A stretch of 6,024 nt of DNA, from the NCBI GenBank assembly GCA_022710205.1, contig JAKLHJ010000045.1, forward strand, positions 1-6,024, given 5' to 3'. Origin of the DNA: Patescibacteria group bacterium (lineage in GTDB: Bacteria; Patescibacteriota; Minisyncoccia; Phycocordibacterales; UBA12445). The translations under genes were made by a program, and so were the position numbers. The notes beneath the pieces were generated by a model. The model was not told the origin of the DNA. It did not search any database and saw nothing but the letters and a program-made list of their open reading frames with translations. Shown piece after piece: positions 1 to 5,415 of this stretch (position 1 is the first letter of the stretch; the number at the start of each line of letters is the position of its first letter).

Positions 1-1
1 T

Positions 2-532
2 GCCATTATTGCGATATACATGATTATTGCCGCCTTTTTTAATTCCTTGTCTCTGCCTATCGTAGTCATGCTCTGTATTCCGTTCTCTATGGTCGGGATT
101 TATTTGGCGCTCTTTGCCCATGGCAACCTTCCGATGACGTTTATGGGCCTGCTTGGAGCCTTCAGCTTAGCCAGCATTATTGTCAGTAATACATTGGTGC
201 TGGTGCAATTCATCAACAATGCCCGCAGTAAAGGAATGAGCGTGACCGAGGCCGTGGTCGAAGGCAGCGTGGTGCGTCTTCGCCCGATATTTTTGACTAG
301 CGGCGTTGTTGTACTCGGTTTAATTCCAACTATATACGGTTTTGGCGGCAAAGATGACTTTGTGGTGCCGCTGGCGATGGCCTTTGGCTACGGATTGTTG
401 TTCGCAACGATCCTGACCTTAATCATAGTTCCTTGTTTCTATCACATACTCATGGATATTAAGCAGTCGCTTGGCATCTCCCCTGATCATGGATTGGCCA
501 GAAAGGCAGAGAGGAAGGATAAAAATGAATGA
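2..532 (+). CDS. RND efflux transporter (AcrB/HAE-like), C-terminal fragment
   Basis: This is the last 176 codons of an inner-membrane RND pump; the frame is open to the left edge, so the true start lies upstream and the ATG at 20 is internal. The fragment matches the final transmembrane bundle of AcrB-type proteins: a helix followed by IPFSMVGIYLALF, a segment with GLLGAFSLASIIVSNTLVLV, the conserved loop RLRPIFLTS, then FGYGLLFATILTLIIVPCFY and a charged cytoplasmic tail ending in KAERKDKNE. Family members use proton flow to export lipophilic molecules, usually with a periplasmic adaptor and an outer-membrane channel, neither visible here. By my alignment from memory, the position of the AcrB proton-relay lysine (K940) is Ser in VSNTLVLV, while the Thr of RPIFLTS is kept; many HAE-like pumps also lack that lysine. 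The gene overlaps the ACP gene by 8 bases, suggesting cotranscription. It is noticeably richer in G+C than the ACP and ArnT-like genes that follow. Family is secure, substrate unknown. Confidence 0.93.
   Translation, partial: AIIAIYMIIAAFFNSLSLPIVVMLCIPFSMVGIYLALFAHGNLPMTFMGLLGAFSLASIIVSNTLVLVQFINNARSKGMSVTEAVVEGSVVRLRPIFLTSGVVVLGLIPTIYGFGGKDDFVVPLAMAFGYGLLFATILTLIIVPCFYHILMDIKQSLGISPDHGLARKAERKDKNE
512..518 (+). promoter_or_regulatory. Ribosome binding site of the ACP gene
   Basis: AGGAAGG lies inside the 3' end of the RND gene, six bases before the ATG at 525. It decides the ACP start in favour of 525 over the in-frame ATG at 471, which would add an unrelated 18-residue extension. Confidence 0.75.
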
Positions 533-767
533 AATAGAAGTTTTTGAAAAAGTAAAAAGCATAATAGTCGAACAATTGGGAGTAGATGAAAACAAGATAA
601 CCCAAAAGCTGTCGTTTAAAGATATAGGAGCGGATTCGCTTAAGATTATTGAATTCATTATGGAGCTAGAGACAAGATTCGAAATTGAAATCCCAGATGA
701 AGACGCAGAAAGGATGAAGACAGTGGGCGATGCGGTAAAGCATATTCTCGAAAGAAAAGGCGTTTAA
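525..767 (+). CDS. Stand-alone acyl carrier protein
   Basis: An 80-residue acidic carrier protein. It would be modified with 4'-phosphopantetheine on Ser38 (motif DIGADSLK, residues 33-40) and carry an acyl chain as a thioester in the cytoplasm. The layout is that of an AcpP-type four-helix protein: helix 1 around residues 3-18, the GADSL turn, helix 2 with IIEFIMELETRF (about 41-52), then EIPDEDAERMKTVGDAV. Its length equals that of fatty-acid-synthase ACPs. The residue two after the serine is Lys (S-L-K), whereas E. coli AcpP has Asp there, at the start of the partner-recognition helix. This hints at a dedicated rather than housekeeping ACP, but is weak evidence alone. The ATG at 525 was chosen because AGGAAGG sits six bases upstream and the protein then begins like other ACPs. 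It overlaps the RND gene by 8 bases and is followed 9 bases later by a glycosyltransferase gene. No ketosynthase or acyltransferase is in view, so its partner enzyme is unknown. Confidence 0.93.
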   Translation: MNEIEVFEKVKSIIVEQLGVDENKITQKLSFKDIGADSLKIIEFIMELETRFEIEIPDEDAERMKTVGDAVKHILERKGV

Positions 768-776
768 ATAGCAATT

Positions 777-2411
777 ATGTACCTGCAAAATATTATATCT
801 AACGACCAGAAACAGTTTATTTGCAAAGAACGGTTTTTAATCCTAATACTTGTATTATTGTCTCTATTTCTATTCGGATTTAATCTTGGTGTTCCAAGTT
901 TGTGGGATGAATCGGAAGCCATGTATACTGAAGTTGCCAGAGAAATTATTCAAACCGGTGACTGGATCACACTTCACTTTAATTTCCAGCCGTGGTTTGT
1001 CCACCCTCCATTCTATATGTGGCTTACAGCTCTAACCTCCAAATTTGTTGGCTGGACTGAACTAACCGGCAGAATATGGTCCGCTCTATTTGGACTTGGA
1101 TCTGTGCTCGCGACTTATTTTTTAGGCAAGAATCTATTTCAAAAGAAGGTCGGGTTCTTGGCGGGAATAATTTTTGCTACAACCTTTCAAATAATTATAG
1201 CTTCGCGTGTGGGAGTAATGGATACTGCCTTAGGTTTTTTTGTTACCCTTTCAATTTTACTCTTTTATAAGGGGTATAAAACGGGCAAAGATACATATCA
1301 TTTGCTCGCTTTTATCGCGGCTTCATTTGCCGTTTTAACCAAAGGGCCGATCGGAATTATTTTGGCTTTTTTAATAATAATCCCATATTTATTTTTCACA
1401 AAAGAGTTAAAGGTGCTTAAGGAAATGAGAATTATTCGCGGGGCCGCTATTTTCCTTATAATTATCGCGCCCTGGTATATCGCTGAATACGTGCGGCATA
1501 GCGGGGAATTTATTAAATATGTCTTAGGATATCAAACTCTTGGAAGATTTTTCGGCGCCGTAGAAAGTCAATCCGGCCCATGGTATTACTATTTAGGCAT
1601 AATTCCCCTGGGTTTCCTTCCATGGACGGCATTCTTGCCCGCTTCTCTGGCTCGATTGTTTAAATCCAGAGCGAAAAAGGAATCTCTTTTTCTTCTCATT
1701 TGGTGCATAGCGGTTTTTGCCTTCTTTTCTCTCGCAGGAACAAAATTACCGGACTATATCATCTTCATTTATCCGGCCTTATCTATAATGGTGGCAAAAT
1801 TTGTAAATGATCTTATCTTTGAGGATGAAAAGCAAACTCTTATAAAAGAGGCGTCCTTTTCCTTCGCGCTGCTTTTTATCACGGTAGTCTCAATGGTTGT
1901 AGCCGCAGGCTGCTATTTTAATCATTGTCTGCCGGTTGAATATATCAAGAGCACACATGTTTTTACCCCTTTGGCCTGCTTAGCAATTGGCGGAACGACA
2001 TTGTCCTGTATTTTGTTTTTCTTTAGAAAAAAGACATTTGCTCCATTTTTAATAATAATGGCTACCATGTGTTTCATGATATGGAATATTACTGCGTGCA
2101 TTCTTCCTGAAATCGAGCAATATAAACCCATAAAACCGTTGGCAATGGAAGTTAAACAATTAATACGTACCGGCGATAAGATAGTAGGCTATAAAATGCC
2201 TAGAACTGCCAGCCTTGTCTATTATTCGAGACATCCTGTGATTTGGATAGATAACGAAATGTCTCTTAATAGACTGCTGAATTCCGGGAATAATGCATAT
2301 TATCTGATGAGAAAGCAAGATCATCAAAAGTTAAGAAGTAAAGGCTCTCTTTGTCTTATTGATCAAAAGGCGGATGTGCTGCTTTTATCAAACAAGGAGA
2401 AAATGCATTAA
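777..2411 (+). CDS. ArnT/PMT-like polytopic membrane glycosyltransferase (GT-C fold)
   Basis: A 544-residue integral membrane enzyme of the PMT_2/GT83 type. Family members take a sugar from a polyprenyl-phosphate donor and attach it, on the periplasmic face, to lipid A, protein or another glycan. After a first membrane helix (about residues 19-38) comes the hallmark loop SLWDESEAMY (41-50), with the presumed catalytic Asp44-Glu45 pair, then AREIIQTGDW and HPPFYMWL (76-83). Other family signs are LTKGP (187-191) and KLPDYIIFIYPAL (323-335). I count about 13 hydrophobic segments up to residue 440, as in ArnT, followed by a soluble tail of about 100 residues. Length is normal. The ATG at 777 has only a poor ribosome binding site, so translation probably depends on the ACP gene 9 bases upstream. 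The stop codon shares one base with the start of the DPM1-GtrA gene, its natural donor-making partner. The sugar and acceptor cannot be read from sequence; calling it arnT itself would be unjustified. Confidence 0.9.
   Translation: MYLQNIISNDQKQFICKERFLILILVLLSLFLFGFNLGVPSLWDESEAMYTEVAREIIQTGDWITLHFNFQPWFVHPPFYMWLTALTSKFVGWTELTGRIWSALFGLGSVLATYFLGKNLFQKKVGFLAGIIFATTFQIIIASRVGVMDTALGFFVTLSILLFYKGYKTGKDTYHLLAFIAASFAVLTKGPIGIILAFLIIIPYLFFTKELKVLKEMRIIRGAAIFLIIIAPWYIAEYVRHSGEFIKYVLGYQTLGRFFGAVESQSGPWYYYLGIIPLGFLPWTAFLPASLARLFKSRAKKESLFLLIWCIAVFAFFSLAGTKLPDYIIFIYPALSIMVAKFVNDLIFEDEKQTLIKEASFSFALLFITVVSMVVAAGCYFNHCLPVEYIKSTHVFTPLACLAIGGTTLSCILFFFRKKTFAPFLIIMATMCFMIWNITACILPEIEQYKPIKPLAMEVKQLIRTGDKIVGYKMPRTASLVYYSRHPVIWIDNEMSLNRLLNSGNNAYYLMRKQDHQKLRSKGSLCLIDQKADVLLLSNKEKMH
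2394..2399 (+). promoter_or_regulatory. Ribosome binding site of the DPM1-GtrA gene
   Basis: AAGGAG lies inside the last codons of the ArnT-like gene, 11 bases before the ATG at 2411. It supports that start together with the TAATG stop/start junction, which suggests translational coupling. Confidence 0.65.
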
Positions 2412-3469
2412 TGCTGTCAATTATTATCCCTACTTATAACGAAAAAGAGAACATGGAGAAGCTCGCGGAAAAAATATCGCAAGTCTTAACACGGAATAAT
2501 ATTGAGGGTGAGATGATCGTGATCGATGATAATTCTCCCGACGGGACCGGTGCCGCTGTGGAGAAACTGAAAGATAAATATTCCATTAGAGCAATACACC
2601 GGCCAAAGCGACTTGGGCTGGCTTCAGCGGTTGCGGCCGGATTTAAAATAGCTAAAGGAGACACGTTGTGCGTAATGGACGCGGATCTAAGTCATTCTCC
2701 GGATGAAATACCAAGAATGTTTGAATTAATACAAGAAGGCAGGTCTGATTTTGTCGTGGGCAGCAGATATGTTAAAGGCGGGTTTTCTAAAGAATGGTCA
2801 TGGATCAGAAGATTGATTTCATCTTTTGCTTGTTTTCTGGCAAGGGGCTTAACAAAAATAAAAGATCCAACTTCCGGATTTTTTATGATAAAAAGGGAAG
2901 TTGTCGATAACGCGGCTTTAAAACCAATAGGATTTAAAATTTGTTTAGAAATAATTGCCAGGGGAAAATACGACTCTATTTGTGAAATTCCGATCGCCTT
3001 TGCAAACAGAAAGCATGAAAGGAGCAAATTGGGTATCAGGGAATTGTTCCAATATGTAATACAGCTTACAGGATTATATTCTCTTGAACTGCCTCTTTTG
3101 GCCCAGTTTATAAAATTTGCTTTAATCGGCCTTTTTGGATTTTTCGTACAGATAATAATCTTGTATAGTTTGGTGGAATTCCTGAATATATATTATCTCA
3201 TTGCCGCCGTCATAGCATTTTTTATAGCCGTAACCGGCAACTTTATTTTGAATAGAAATTGGACTTTTGGACCAAACAAAAATAAGAACTTTTACCGACA
3301 ATATGTTTCTTTTGTTGCTTTGTGCGTTTTAGGGGGCACCATAAATACATTTATTCTCTTTGTTCTGGTCGAGCATGTTCATCTTTGGTATCTTAATGCC
3401 CAATGTATAAGTTTTGTAGCGGTAGGGATCGGTAACTTCTTAGGGGCAAGATCCATAGCTTTTAGCTAG
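2411..3469 (+). CDS. Polyprenyl-phosphate sugar synthase (DPM1-like GT2) fused to a GtrA domain
   Basis: A 352-residue two-domain protein. Residues 1-228 are a dolichol-phosphate-mannose-synthase-like GT2 enzyme, which transfers a sugar from a nucleotide donor to a polyprenyl phosphate on the cytoplasmic face. Visible motifs are IIIPTYNE (4-11), VIDDNSPDGT (37-46, nucleotide binding), the metal-binding VMDADLSHSP (88-97), GSRYVKGG (117-124), DPTSGFF (152-158), FKICLEI and ERSKLG. In the last of these, the Gly usual in GxSK is Glu, a small deviation. Residues 232-352 form a GtrA-family domain with four membrane helices (about 236-256, 263-281, 300-320, 329-348) and the typical NFILNRNWTF. GtrA proteins are thought to anchor or help translocate the lipid-linked sugar. 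This fusion is a recurrent architecture. It begins on the last base of the ArnT-like gene, which would use its product: together they resemble an ArnC-ArnT donor/transfer pair. Sugar identity unknown. Confidence 0.93.
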   Translation: MLSIIIPTYNEKENMEKLAEKISQVLTRNNIEGEMIVIDDNSPDGTGAAVEKLKDKYSIRAIHRPKRLGLASAVAAGFKIAKGDTLCVMDADLSHSPDEIPRMFELIQEGRSDFVVGSRYVKGGFSKEWSWIRRLISSFACFLARGLTKIKDPTSGFFMIKREVVDNAALKPIGFKICLEIIARGKYDSICEIPIAFANRKHERSKLGIRELFQYVIQLTGLYSLELPLLAQFIKFALIGLFGFFVQIIILYSLVEFLNIYYLIAAVIAFFIAVTGNFILNRNWTFGPNKNKNFYRQYVSFVALCVLGGTINTFILFVLVEHVHLWYLNAQCISFVAVGIGNFLGARSIAFS

Positions 3470-3503
3470 AGAGGAAGGCTGATTTGCTTGATAGTAAAAA
3501 CAA

Positions 3504-3509
3504 GAAGGG
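3504..3509 (+). promoter_or_regulatory. Ribosome binding site deciding the GT2 start
   Basis: GAAGGG ends nine bases before the ATG at 3519. The alternative in-frame ATG at 3510 directly abuts this motif and has no properly spaced site, so 3519 is preferred; the two differ by only three residues. Confidence 0.6.
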
Positions 3510-3518
3510 ATGTGTGAT

Positions 3519-4772
3519 ATGAATATAGTTTATTGGATCATGGTAGTTTGTACAATATTTGTTTCAGGGGTTATGCTGTGGCGTCTGTTGCAGATCTTAT
3601 TTCTTTTTGCGCGAAGGACCAAAACATCAGCCAAAGTCCGGATCGTTCCCGACGAAAGGTTGTTAAAAGTTACCATCCTAGTCCCCGCATACAACGAAGC
3701 AAAAGTGATCAGAAAAACGTTGGGTACACTTCAGGAAATAGAATATCCCGACGACAAACTCGAGATCCTGATAATAAATCCAAAATCGACCGATAACACA
3801 TCACAGATCGCACATGAGATAGCACAGCGATCAGAAAGGAATATAAAGGTCATAGATGCTACCAACGGCTTTGATGTCCATGGAAAACCCCGGGCGCTCA
3901 ATTACGCGTTAAAATATGCCGGCGGAGAAGTTGTCATAATTTATGATGCGGACAGTCTGGTCGATAAAATGGCGGTCAAATATCTTATTTCCGCGATGGT
4001 CGAAGACCCAATCCTGGCGATGACCTTCGGGACGCGTAAAGTCCTAAATCCTCATGGTTTCTTCGCGCGGCTGGCGTATTTGGAATCGCTCTCGCAACAG
4101 CTTTTGACGGAAACCGCTCCGCCTAAAGACGGACAAAACTTCCTTTTTTCTCCCGGTACAAATGTGGCGATCAGAAAGTCGGTTATCGAAAAGCTCGGCG
4201 GCTGGGATGATAACGCCCTTACGGAGGACTTTGAGCTTTCCGTCCGGCTCCATTCGCACGGCTACAAGATCGAATATGTGCCTTCCGCTGTTTCCCATGA
4301 AGAAGTCCCGGAAAAAGTGAGCGTCTGGCTGGCCCAAAGAACACGCTGGGCAAGAGGCGGATGGCAGGTCTTTTTGAAAATGTCGATGCAAATGAAGGAC
4401 AGCCTTAAAGCAAAAAAAGTGAAGTTCATAAATATCATTGTATTTTACAAACTATTGGAATTTTATTCGCCGCTTTTTGGCCTTGTTCTTGAAGATTCGC
4501 TTTTTATCTTGGGCATAATGGAAATCCTGTTTTTTGGAGGAATGGGGGTCGGGTTTGCTCTTTGGCTTTTATTCTATATAGTTCTTTTTCTTCAATTGCT
4601 GGCTTGTCTGGTTTACAATCGAGAACTTTCAATAAAAAACATTATGGCGTCTTTTGTTCTGTACTTTTATTATCAGCTTTGGCTGGTCATTACGATGAAG
4701 GTCATTTGGCTGGAATTGGCCCGCTCTGAAAATAAGTGGGAAAAGACCAAAAGATTTACGAGTGGCGAATAA
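3519..4772 (+). CDS. Processive-type membrane GT2 glycosyltransferase (BcsA/NodC/IcaA-like)
   Basis: A 417-residue inner-membrane enzyme with one N-terminal membrane segment (about residues 2-30), a cytoplasmic GT2 domain (about 50-290) and several C-terminal membrane segments (about 304-395). Relatives join sugars from nucleotide donors into polysaccharides or onto lipids, often secreting the product. Conserved elements are VTILVPAYNE (51-60), GKPRALNYAL (122-131), the metal-binding DADS (143-146), the TED motif carrying the general base (235-237) and QRTRW (273-277), the QxxRW acceptor/product motif. The usual nucleotide-binding DDGSTD is here NPKSTD (87-92), so the first Asp, which normally contacts uracil, is Asn. 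The remaining catalytic set is intact, so a different donor or altered base recognition is possible. The start at 3519 has the best-placed ribosome binding site. It follows the DPM1-GtrA gene by 49 bases and its end overlaps the MCE lipoprotein gene by 11. The middle of the gene is richer in G+C than its C-terminal part. Product unknown. Confidence 0.9.
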   Translation: MNIVYWIMVVCTIFVSGVMLWRLLQILFLFARRTKTSAKVRIVPDERLLKVTILVPAYNEAKVIRKTLGTLQEIEYPDDKLEILIINPKSTDNTSQIAHEIAQRSERNIKVIDATNGFDVHGKPRALNYALKYAGGEVVIIYDADSLVDKMAVKYLISAMVEDPILAMTFGTRKVLNPHGFFARLAYLESLSQQLLTETAPPKDGQNFLFSPGTNVAIRKSVIEKLGGWDDNALTEDFELSVRLHSHGYKIEYVPSAVSHEEVPEKVSVWLAQRTRWARGGWQVFLKMSMQMKDSLKAKKVKFINIIVFYKLLEFYSPLFGLVLEDSLFILGIMEILFFGGMGVGFALWLLFYIVLFLQLLACLVYNRELSIKNIMASFVLYFYYQLWLVITMKVIWLELARSENKWEKTKRFTSGE

Positions 4773-5313
4773 ATCAATATTGTTGTTTGTATCTCTATCA
4801 TGCTTGGTCTTTGGGCTCCTGACCTTGTGCGGATGCTCTTTTTTGCCTAAAGACAATGGCATAGAACTTGTCGGCCTCTATCCATATAGTGACGGAAGTA
4901 TTTATGCCGGGAAAAATATCACATATCAAGGTGAAAAGGCGGGTTTTGTTGAAAAATCAGTAGCCACTGCTGAAGGATTTGCTCTTTACTTCCGTATCAA
5001 TAAAAAAATATCCATGCCTAAAGATAGCGGCTTTTATCCAATCTCTTCGGTAAGCGGGCAAATATCTATCAGTATCAGGAAAGGGATAAAAGAAGAAATA
5101 TGCAAAGACGGGGATGTCATCAGGTTCATAGACCTGCAAAAAGAGATGAGGGAAAAGAACGATAAATCCAATAATGCCGACCTTTCTCCGGAACAAATAC
5201 AATCGCAGAAAAAAGTCATCAAAGATATACTTGAGATGAGCAAGTCGCTGGAAAACGCCGCGAAATGGTTGAAAGACGCGAATAAAACATTAGAAAAGCG
5301 AATAAGTCATTGA
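4762..5313 (+). CDS. MCE-domain (MlaD-like) lipoprotein
   Basis: A 183-residue lipoprotein. The N-terminus has Lys4, a hydrophobic stretch (6-22) and the lipobox LCGC, with Cys25 as the likely lipidated residue; Cys23 precedes it. Residues about 36-123 fit a single MCE domain: SIYAGKNITYQGEKAGFVEK resembles the 'G..V...G...G.V' opening of MlaD, followed by ALYFRINKKISMPKDSG, a loop with SSVSGQISISIRKG and DGDVIRF. Residues about 125-182 are charged and look like a coiled coil. MCE proteins bind phospholipids and form rings or tubes between inner and outer membranes, usually with an ABC transporter (MlaE/MlaF type); none is visible here. The frame has no ATG near its beginning, so GTG at 4762 is the best start, giving a proper signal peptide. 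There is no convincing ribosome binding site, so coupling to the overlapping GT2 gene is likely. The MCE call rests on motif memory rather than a profile search. Confidence 0.8.
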   Translation: MANKSILLFVSLSCLVFGLLTLCGCSFLPKDNGIELVGLYPYSDGSIYAGKNITYQGEKAGFVEKSVATAEGFALYFRINKKISMPKDSGFYPISSVSGQISISIRKGIKEEICKDGDVIRFIDLQKEMREKNDKSNNADLSPEQIQSQKKVIKDILEMSKSLENAAKWLKDANKTLEKRISH

Positions 5314-5323
5314 GCGCGAAACT

Positions 5324-5354
5324 TTGATGGAAGGAACTGCCATGATGCTACAAT
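5324..5354 (+). promoter_or_regulatory. Possible sigma-70-type promoter for the patatin-like gene
   Basis: TGCTACAAT at 5346-5354 is an extended -10 element with five of six -10 bases matching TATAAT. TTGATG at 5324-5329 could serve as a weak -35 (four of six matching), but the 19-base spacer is longer than ideal. Transcription would begin near 5361, leaving a leader of about 55 bases. This is the only gap in the window long enough for an internal promoter. Confidence 0.3.
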
Positions 5355-5365
5355 TATATCGTTAC

Positions 5366-5375
5366 GTTCATGAAC
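5366..5375. repeat. 10-base perfect palindrome, possible operator
   Basis: GTTCATGAAC is its own reverse complement and lies just downstream of the possible -10 element, where a dimeric repressor could bind. The match does not extend beyond ten bases, so chance is a realistic alternative. Confidence 0.25.
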
Positions 5376-5400
5376 TGAAGCTAAAATGACCCATTCTCTC

Positions 5401-5405
5401 GGAGG
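5401..5405 (+). promoter_or_regulatory. Ribosome binding site of the patatin-like gene
   Basis: GGAGG sits ten bases before the ATG at 5416 and fixes that start. It falls in the loop of a short 6-base inverted repeat (5392-5397 with 5413-5418) whose right arm includes the start codon. Confidence 0.75.
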
Positions 5406-5415
5406 CCAAAAAAGA

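Noticed and set aside
20..22. ATG at 20 as the real start of the RND gene
   Set aside because: The frame is open to the left edge and the residues before it (AIIAIY) continue the hydrophobic helix, so the gene is truncated by the window.
471..524. In-frame ATG at 471 as a longer ACP start
   Set aside because: It adds 18 residues unlike any ACP N-terminus, lies deep in the RND gene, and has no ribosome binding site; the ATG at 525 has AGGAAGG six bases upstream.
525..767. ACP as part of an aryl polyene or polyketide cluster
   Set aside because: Such clusters also carry RND-like exporters and glycosyltransferases, but no ketosynthase, ketoreductase, dehydratase or adenylating enzyme is present in the window.
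2692..3027. Minus-strand open frame opposite the DPM1 domain
   Set aside because: It mirrors conserved DPM1 motifs on the plus strand and has no family features of its own.
3777..3794. The NPKSTD motif as a sign of a frameshift or pseudogene
   Set aside because: The reading frame is continuous on both sides and all downstream catalytic motifs are intact, so the change looks like a genuine variant.
4044..4391. Minus-strand open frame opposite the GT2 gene
   Set aside because: It covers the conserved TED and QRTRW region of the plus-strand gene and reads as a low-meaning shadow.
5314..5415. Rho-independent terminator between the MCE and patatin-like genes
   Set aside because: No GC-rich hairpin followed by a T run is present; the visible inverted repeats are short and AT-rich.
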